From contig JBPCKZ010000008.1 of NCBI GenBank assembly GCA_051003795.1, positions 1 through 19,768 on the forward strand: 19,768 nt of DNA. Reading direction: 5' to 3'. Origin of the DNA: JALYXS01 sp051003795 (GTDB taxonomy: Bacteria; Acidobacteriota; Terriglobia; Bryobacterales; Bryobacteraceae). The notes under the pieces were generated by a model. The model did no database searches. It was not told where the DNA came from and saw only the letters and a program-made list of their open reading frames with translations. A program made the position numbers and the translations under genes. Positions within the stretch are counted from its first letter, which is position 1. The number at the start of each line of letters is the position of its first letter. Below, piece by piece: positions 15,917 through 19,768 of this stretch.

Positions 15917-15940
15917 ATCAAGAAATCATGATTGCTTGAT
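15917..15940. promoter_or_regulatory. 24-bp near-perfect palindrome, likely operator of the ArsR/SahR-type regulator
   Basis: Outer arms ATCAAG (15917-15922) and CTTGAT (15935-15940) enclose a perfect 10-bp palindrome AATCATGATT (15924-15933). Only the A at 15923 and G at 15934 do not pair, so 22 of 24 positions are symmetric. It sits in the 59-nt gap between the divergent ahcY and ArsR-methyltransferase genes, where both -35 regions should be. Binding would block both promoters. The role is inferred from position and symmetry. Confidence 0.75.
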
Positions 15941-15945
15941 ACGAT
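15940..15945 (+). promoter_or_regulatory. Putative -10 box of the ArsR-methyltransferase gene
   Basis: TACGAT ends 6 nt before the ATG at 15952. The 17-nt position upstream puts the -35 region exactly on the left arm of the palindrome. No Shine-Dalgarno is present, so the transcript may be leaderless. Confidence 0.3.
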
Positions 15946-15951
15946 GTGTTT

Positions 15952-16884
15952 ATGGCTGGATTCCTCAAGGCGTTGCGGCTGTTGGGCGATGAGGGCCGCG
16001 TGCGCATCCTGCGCCTGCTCGAAAAAGACGAACTCAGTGTGGCCGAGCTGCAGGAGATCCTGGGGATGGGGCAGAGCCGCATCTCCATGCAGCTTTCGCA
16101 ACTGAAGCAGGCGGGCTTTGTCGAAGTGCGGCGGGCGGGGCAAAAGAGCCTGTACCGCCTGACCGCTCCTTCGGGATCGCAGGCGATTTTGAAGGAGATG
16201 CTCCGCCGGAGCTCGGAAGAAATCCCCGCCGCGGCGCATGACGACGAGGGTCTCCGCCTCGTCCTGCGGAAGCGCAAAGATAAATTACGCGGCTACTTCG
16301 ACGAACTCGCGGGCCGCTTTGGACGCAACTACGTGCCGGGGCGAAGTTGGAAAGGGCTTGCCGAGATGTTGCTGCGCTTGCTGCCGCCCCTGGTGATCGC
16401 GGACTTGGGAGCCGGTGAAGGCACGCTTGCATTGATGCTGGCGCAGCGGGCCGAGCGGGTGATCGCCGTCGATAGCTCCAGCAAGATGGTCGCGTACGGG
16501 GTGGATGTCGCGCGCCGCAATGGCGTTAAGAATCTCGAGTACCGGCTGGGCGATTTGGAAGAGCTGCCGCTCGAATCGGGCGAAGCGGATTTGGCGCTGC
16601 TGCACCAGAGCCTGCACCACGCGCTGCATCCGCGCAAAGCGGTTGAGGAGGCGCGGCGCATTCTGAAACCCGGCGGCAGGATCGTAATTTTAGATTTGCT
16701 GAAGCACCGTTTCGATAATGCCCGCGAGCTGTATGCGGACGTCTGGCTGGGTTTCTCTCAAGTGGAGTTGATCGATCTGCTGCGCAAATCGCATTTCCGC
16801 GCGATCGACGTATCGATCGTGCACCGCGAGGAAGAAGCCCCGCATTTCGAGACGCTGATGGCGATCGGGGAAAAGCTGGGTTAA
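15952..16884 (+). CDS. ArsR-family regulator fused to a SAM-methyltransferase-like domain (SahR-like)
   Basis: A 310-residue two-domain regulator. Residues 5-72 form an ArsR winged helix (LLGDEGRVRILRLLEKDELSV, then MGQSRISMQLSQLKQAG as recognition helix, and KSLYRL as wing). A linker holds RFGRNYVPGRSWKGLAEMLL. Residues 148-250 are a class I methyltransferase fold: motif I IADLGAGEGT (149-158), acidic D174 in AVDSS, LHQSLHHALHP, and ILKPGGRIVILDL. SahR of Proteobacteria has this arrangement: its methylase-related domain senses SAH, and it represses SAM-cycle genes including ahcY. Position next to ahcY, and the palindrome between them, support the same role here; this is inference. ATG 15952 is preferred; a GTG two codons earlier (15946) is possible. 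No cysteine metal-binding motif typical of metal-sensing ArsR proteins is seen. Confidence 0.85.
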   Translation: MAGFLKALRLLGDEGRVRILRLLEKDELSVAELQEILGMGQSRISMQLSQLKQAGFVEVRRAGQKSLYRLTAPSGSQAILKEMLRRSSEEIPAAAHDDEGLRLVLRKRKDKLRGYFDELAGRFGRNYVPGRSWKGLAEMLLRLLPPLVIADLGAGEGTLALMLAQRAERVIAVDSSSKMVAYGVDVARRNGVKNLEYRLGDLEELPLESGEADLALLHQSLHHALHPRKAVEEARRILKPGGRIVILDLLKHRFDNARELYADVWLGFSQVELIDLLRKSHFRAIDVSIVHREEEAPHFETLMAIGEKLG

Positions 16885-16926
16885 GCCCGGGGTAAGCCGC
16901 GCGCCGTGGCGAAGCCATACTTCCGA

Positions 16927-17784
16927 TCACTGCTTCGTATCGACCGGGTGCCGCGATTTCTCGAAGAACTCGCGCTGAAGTTTCAGGCTGTTCCGGTCGG
17001 CCTTGATGGAGCGTAGGGCGTTCGCAATGCCCTCGGCCCAGGCGTTCATGTCGAATTCGCCCAGCGCCGCGTTTGCGCCGGATGCATCGCCGGCATAGTG
17101 ATCGGGGAATTTGGCGTACCACCAAATGCCCGTGTAGACGCCGGTTGGAAGATCGAGACGGTTTTGGTCCGCTCCGGATTCCGAGGCGGCGCGATCCAGG
17201 TGGACCAAGTCCGGTCGCGACACCATCGTGTGCGACGTCTCCGATTCACCCGCATGCGAATCGACTTTCGATTTCAGCGGCGGCCTTCCGGGCGGAAACG
17301 AGCCGTGATTATAAACGTAGACCACATAATCGTGGGGCGAAGCGAGTTGCGATTGCGCGAAGAATGGAAGCAAGTGATTGTCTCCGCCATGCCCATTCAC
17401 GATCAGAATCTTTTGGCAGCCGTTGCGCGCCATCTCGTCCGTAGTCTCTTGCAGCAGGTCCAATTGCAGCCGGGCGCTATACGCCACCGTTCCGGGCTCG
17501 TGCTTCGCTTCGAAAATCTGGCCAAAATAGTACGCCGGGAAAACGATCGCGTATTCCTGTTGCGCGCCGTGCTCCGCCGCGTGGCGGACATTGATCAAAT
17601 CCGTGCCGAGAGGAAGGTGCGGGCCGTGCTTCTCAATGATGCCGAAGGGGAGCACGCACGCACCTTGCGCTTGGCGGATCGATTGTTCAAAATCGCCGGC
17701 GGTAAGTTCTTCCCACCTGACGGAAGGAGATTGGGCGAGAGCCGCAACCGGTAGCAGGGAGAGCAGTATTGAGATACGCGACAT
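16927..17784 (-). CDS. Creatininase family amidohydrolase, exported
   Basis: A 285-residue metal-dependent amidohydrolase of the creatininase family, which includes creatininase, FAPy deamidase-type enzymes and MftE-like peptidases; the substrate is unknown. MSRISILLSLLPVAALAQ is a Sec signal peptide, which is unusual for characterised, cytosolic members. The metal site motifs are EKHGPHLPLGTD (E51, H53, D62), VNGHGGDN (129-136) and SHAGESETS (176-184). The start ATG at 17784 is set by the signal peptide; the frame stays open up to 18243, but that stretch overlaps the next gene in another frame and is not coding. No strong Shine-Dalgarno. It follows the small exported protein gene after 17 nt, so the two form an operon. 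It is convergent with the ArsR-methyltransferase gene (42-nt gap). Confidence 0.87.
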   Translation of the reverse strand: MSRISILLSLLPVAALAQSPSVRWEELTAGDFEQSIRQAQGACVLPFGIIEKHGPHLPLGTDLINVRHAAEHGAQQEYAIVFPAYYFGQIFEAKHEPGTVAYSARLQLDLLQETTDEMARNGCQKILIVNGHGGDNHLLPFFAQSQLASPHDYVVYVYNHGSFPPGRPPLKSKVDSHAGESETSHTMVSRPDLVHLDRAASESGADQNRLDLPTGVYTGIWWYAKFPDHYAGDASGANAALGEFDMNAWAEGIANALRSIKADRNSLKLQREFFEKSRHPVDTKQ

Positions 17785-17801
17785 GCCGCTTATAAGGAGC
17801 T

Positions 17802-18206
17802 TCAAGGTTGGATCGTAGTTCGCATCACTTCCGGGCCGCCTGGCGCTTTCACATTTGCGTCGGCTTCGGCGGTTACGAAAATATCGAAACTCGTTCGCGG
17901 CGTCACGGTCTCGAACTTCGCTTGCAGTTTCTTGTTCACCTTCAGTTGTCCGCGATTTTCCGGATCGGAACCCTTCTCCTGTATCCACACGACATAAGTC
18001 TCCTTCGGAGGGGTAAGGTTGTCCGGAGGCGCCAGGTGCTCCGCGCTTAACTTCACTTCCGTGCTCTCGTTCCTGTCTTTCCCGACATCCACCTTGCCGC
18101 GCGCCGCCGGAACAATGGACGACGCAATGAGCGGGAAACTCTTCGCTTCGCAGACGGCCGCGCAGCAAATTGCCATTACAGGTACGAATAGATGAACGCC
18201 ACGCAT
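17802..18206 (-). CDS. Small exported protein of unknown function
   Basis: A 134-residue protein I cannot assign to a named family. The N-terminus (MRGVHLFVPVMAICCAAVCEA) is a Sec-type signal peptide. The mature part has LTPPKETYVVWIQEKG, GQLKVNKKLQAKFETVTP and SFDIFVTAEAD, ending in GPEVMRTTIQP. The TYVVW...GQL...F.VTAE pattern looks like an Ig-like beta sandwich, similar in layout to the extracytoplasmic part of some anti-sigma factors, though no anti-sigma helix is present. The ATG at 18206 is fixed by AAGGAG (18214-18219) 7 nt upstream; the open frame to 18248 is ignored. First gene of an operon with the creatininase-family gene and divergent (69-nt gap) from the membrane protein gene. 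Confidence 0.75.
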   Translation of the reverse strand: MRGVHLFVPVMAICCAAVCEAKSFPLIASSIVPAARGKVDVGKDRNESTEVKLSAEHLAPPDNLTPPKETYVVWIQEKGSDPENRGQLKVNKKLQAKFETVTPRTSFDIFVTAEADANVKAPGGPEVMRTTIQP

Positions 18207-18262
18207 TCCCAAACTCCTTTTCGCTTCCCATCCATAATGCCACGTCAAGCCGTTCGAGTTGC

Positions 18263-18268
18263 TATTCT
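18263..18268 (+). promoter_or_regulatory. Putative -10 box of the DUF2127-like gene
   Basis: TATTCT ends 7 nt before the ATG at 18276, again without a Shine-Dalgarno. No clear -35 hexamer is seen. Confidence 0.3.
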
Positions 18269-18275
18269 GTTGCGA

Positions 18276-18776
18276 ATGGATAGGCCCCCCGCGAAGCGGA
18301 AGGCAAACGGTTCAGCCGGGCTGATTCTGATCCGGCTTTTCAAGCTTTTGAAAGGCCTTTTGCTGGTAGCCGTCGGAATCGGAGCCTTGCGGTTGCTCCA
18401 TAAGGATGTCGCGAGTTCCGTGACGCATTGGGTCGAGATCCTGCGCGTGGACCCGGAAAACCGCTACATTCACCGCATTCTGGCGAAAGTATTCGCGGTA
18501 AATCCGAAGCAATTGAAGGAACTGAGCGCCGGAACTTTTTTCTACGCCACGCTGCTCCTCACCGAAGGCACGGGACTGCTCATGCGCCGGCACTGGGCCG
18601 AATATTTCACCGTGATCACGACCTCCGCATTGATTCCGCTCGAAATATATGAACTCGCCAAACGCTTCACGTCCGTCAAGGTTGGGGTGCTCGCGGTAAA
18701 CGTCGCAATAGTTGTTTATCTGATCGCAAGGCTGCGGACCAGCACCCGATTCAGGATGGTCTTAACCTGTAGTTGA
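18276..18776 (+). CDS. DUF2127-like integral membrane protein
   Basis: A 166-residue membrane protein without known function. The basic N-terminus (MDRPPAKRK) is followed by a hydrophobic segment (LFKLLKGLLLVAVGIGALRLL), a loop with NRYIHRILAKVFAVNPKQLKEL, then three more hydrophobic segments: FFYATLLLTEGTGLL, FTVITTSALIPLEIYEL and VLAVNVAIVVYLIARL. This order, with the RLFKLLKGLLLV opening, the LTEGTGLLMRRHWAEYFTVI motif and IPLEIYEL, matches what I recall of DUF2127 proteins. ATG 18276 is used because family members start just before the first segment; the frame is open back to 18192, overlapping the opposite-strand gene start region. A TATTCT lies 7 nt upstream. The 3' end lies at the border of the mobile-element debris. 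Confidence 0.8.
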   Translation: MDRPPAKRKANGSAGLILIRLFKLLKGLLLVAVGIGALRLLHKDVASSVTHWVEILRVDPENRYIHRILAKVFAVNPKQLKELSAGTFFYATLLLTEGTGLLMRRHWAEYFTVITTSALIPLEIYELAKRFTSVKVGVLAVNVAIVVYLIARLRTSTRFRMVLTCS

Positions 18777-18778
18777 AT

Positions 18779-18847
18779 AGCTGATCTCCTCGGCGGATGA
18801 CTTTCTGTCGCTAAACCGAGATTAATCCAGCCCGCTGGAGATCAGCT
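18779..18847. repeat. 11-bp perfect inverted repeat with a 47-nt loop
   Basis: AGCTGATCTCC (18779-18789) is the exact reverse complement of GGAGATCAGCT (18837-18847). Inside the loop CTCGG (18789-18793) could pair with CCGAG (18816-18820), an alternative stem. It begins 3 nt after the DUF2127-like stop, and a pyrimidine-rich TGTTCTTCT follows, so it may be a terminator, a structured RNA or the edge of an inserted element. Confidence 0.55.
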
Positions 18848-18855
18848 GTTCTTCT

Positions 18856-19049
18856 ATGTCCGGTGAACTCATGATGCCGGGCATCGGCAAGAATAAGATC
18901 GACGCGGTGCCCGACCCCAAGCTTGAACTAACGCCAGGATCGTCAGGCCCCGCCCGGCAGGAGATCCCGCCTGAAAACCGTACAATGGCCATGTCGGGTG
19001 AAACGGAAGCGGCTCTGCAGGGATGCAACCAAGCCGAGGGATAACCCGG
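18856..19049 (+). mobile_element. Possible remnant of a group II intron 5' region
   Basis: The plus strand can be read as a 62-codon peptide with SSGPARQEIPPENRT, MSGETEAALQGCNQAEG and then TAA. From memory, similar peptides occur just before or at the start of group II intron reverse transcriptase ORFs, where they are translated structural RNA rather than protein. No reverse transcriptase domain, domain V hairpin or clear GTGYG 5' end is seen here, so only a fragment could be present. The call is weak. Confidence 0.25.
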
Positions 19050-19293
19050 TAGGCTCATCGGGATGATGCAGGTGAGCGCGGAATTCGCCTTTCGCGCTCT
19101 TTCCCCAAATCACATCGGATCGATAGACCCCAATGCCTCATAAAATCCCCGCCCGAAAGGCGGAATCTTCCCGTAACCTTAACCGGAAGCGCTTGACCCG
19201 AGGCCGGCACGCCCAGAATTTGGCTCTTCCTTTTCCAGAACAATCCTGCCCACAGATTCTGCTATAGAGCCATATTTATTGCACCGCCGCGTC
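19050..19293. other. Non-coding stretch downstream of the transposase remnant
   Basis: Neither strand gives a recognisable protein. It is AT-richer near 19255-19285 and probably includes the 3' flank of the IS1380-like element; an element end could not be located. A GC-rich hairpin, CCCGCC (19148-19153) with GGCGGA (19158-19163), is short. Confidence 0.3.
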
Positions 19294-19768
19294 TCAGCTC
19301 AGCGCCGGCGTTATGACCGGCACGAACCCGGGAACGCCCGCGGTAATCGCGCGCAACCGCTCCATCAGCGGCTGAAAGATTCCACTCTCTTCGTAGTGGT
19401 CGCTCTAGCTGATCCCCGTGCTGCCGGCATGACGCCATATCTTCGCGGCCACAAACAGAAACCGCAGCCGCGCCGTCCGCGGTGTCGTGTGCCGCATCTT
19501 CTCGATGCCGACGTCGGTCTCCCGGTTGAACAGCATCAGCCCAGATCGCCAGATCGATGGGATCTTGCAGGCTGGTGACGAAGACCCGATACGTGTAGCC
19601 GCCGCGCGCGCATAGATCTTCTCCACGCCCTCCGGCAGGGCCGCGAAAGCGCTGCGCAGGTGTCCTGCGATTTGTTGACCTGTCGGCCGGTCGCCGTTAC
19701 GCAACTCGCCCGCCACATACTCCCGCGTCTCGGCCAGGAAAGTCAGGATCCTCTGGTAGCTTTTCTTG
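19294..19768 (-). pseudogene. Decayed IS1380-family transposase (C-terminal fragments, cut by window edge)
   Basis: Three pieces of an IS1380-type DDE transposase occur in the right order on the minus strand but out of frame or with the middle lost. Piece 1 (19768 to about 19605) reads YVAGELRNGDRPTG and LPEGVEKIYARA, which should lead into the catalytic DSGF region. Instead it jumps to piece 2 (about 19600-19545), GGYTYRVFVTSLQDPI, and then to piece 3, LMLFNRE and TARLRFLFVAAKIWRHAG, interrupted by a TAG at 19405-19407 before SDHYEESGIFQPLMERLRAI, with a final TGA at 19294-19296. The conserved catalytic stretches between the pieces are missing, so it cannot be active. Family assignment is from remembered IS1380 motifs. 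Confidence 0.7.

Noticed and set aside
15893..15951. SAH riboswitch upstream of ahcY
   Set aside because: The gap is only 59 nt and is occupied by the palindrome and promoter-like hexamers; the putative leader is nearly absent.
16895..16920. Short TGGC-GAA-GCCA hairpin between the convergent regulator and creatininase genes
   Set aside because: Only 4 bp of stem and no T-run, so it is too weak to call a terminator.
16927..18243. A 438-residue reading frame covering the creatininase gene plus 460 nt upstream
   Set aside because: The upstream 153 codons overlap, in another frame, the small exported protein gene, which has a good Shine-Dalgarno and signal peptide. The creatininase-family protein has its own signal peptide starting at 17784.

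Overview
The window looks like chromosomal DNA of a soil Acidobacteriota of the Solibacter/Bryobacter kind. This is inferred from gene content: futalosine-type menaquinone synthesis (mqnC), many Tat-exported or secreted SMP-30, TIM-barrel and plant-polymer hydrolase genes, a WD40-like propeller remnant of the type fused to acidobacterial Ser/Thr kinases, and high GC. No rRNA, tRNA or CRISPR array was seen. The ORFs are mostly ordinary metabolic genes in short operons on both strands.

Layout. 1-570: 5' part of a small Cys-rich exported protein on the minus strand, cut by the window edge, and its upstream region. 571-3674 (minus): a three-gene operon in which a D-threonine aldolase/D-serine dehydratase-like PLP enzyme lies between two SMP-30/gluconolactonase paralogs. 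3731-7747 (plus): an ABC-F ATPase (YbiT type), mqnC, a fluoride channel and a DapA-family dehydratase/aldolase, tightly packed with a GTGA overlap at the last junction. 7966-10174 (minus): Tat-exported ferritin-like protein, O6-alkylguanine-DNA alkyltransferase, and a phytanoyl-CoA-dioxygenase-like protein. 10333-11250 (plus): exported sugar-isomerase-like TIM barrel. 11409-11709: a decayed WD40-like propeller gene, with a 14-bp tandem duplication on each side. 11764-14465: divergent tannase/feruloyl esterase and GH5-like glycosidase, both with signal peptides. 14462-16884: adenosylhomocysteinase (ahcY) divergent from an ArsR-methyltransferase fusion regulator. 16927-18206 (minus): small exported protein and exported creatininase-family hydrolase. 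18276-18776: DUF2127-like membrane protein. 18777-19768: mobile-element debris, including a decayed IS1380-type transposase.

The most informative locus is ahcY/ArsR-methyltransferase. A regulator with a winged helix and a methylase-like, SAH-binding-type domain sits back to back with the SAH hydrolase gene, and a 24-bp near-perfect palindrome lies between them over both putative promoters. This matches the SahR system described in Proteobacteria and suggests an acidobacterial version. A second theme is that several genes lack a Shine-Dalgarno sequence and have a -10-like hexamer only 6-12 nt before the start codon, which suggests leaderless or very short-leader mRNAs.
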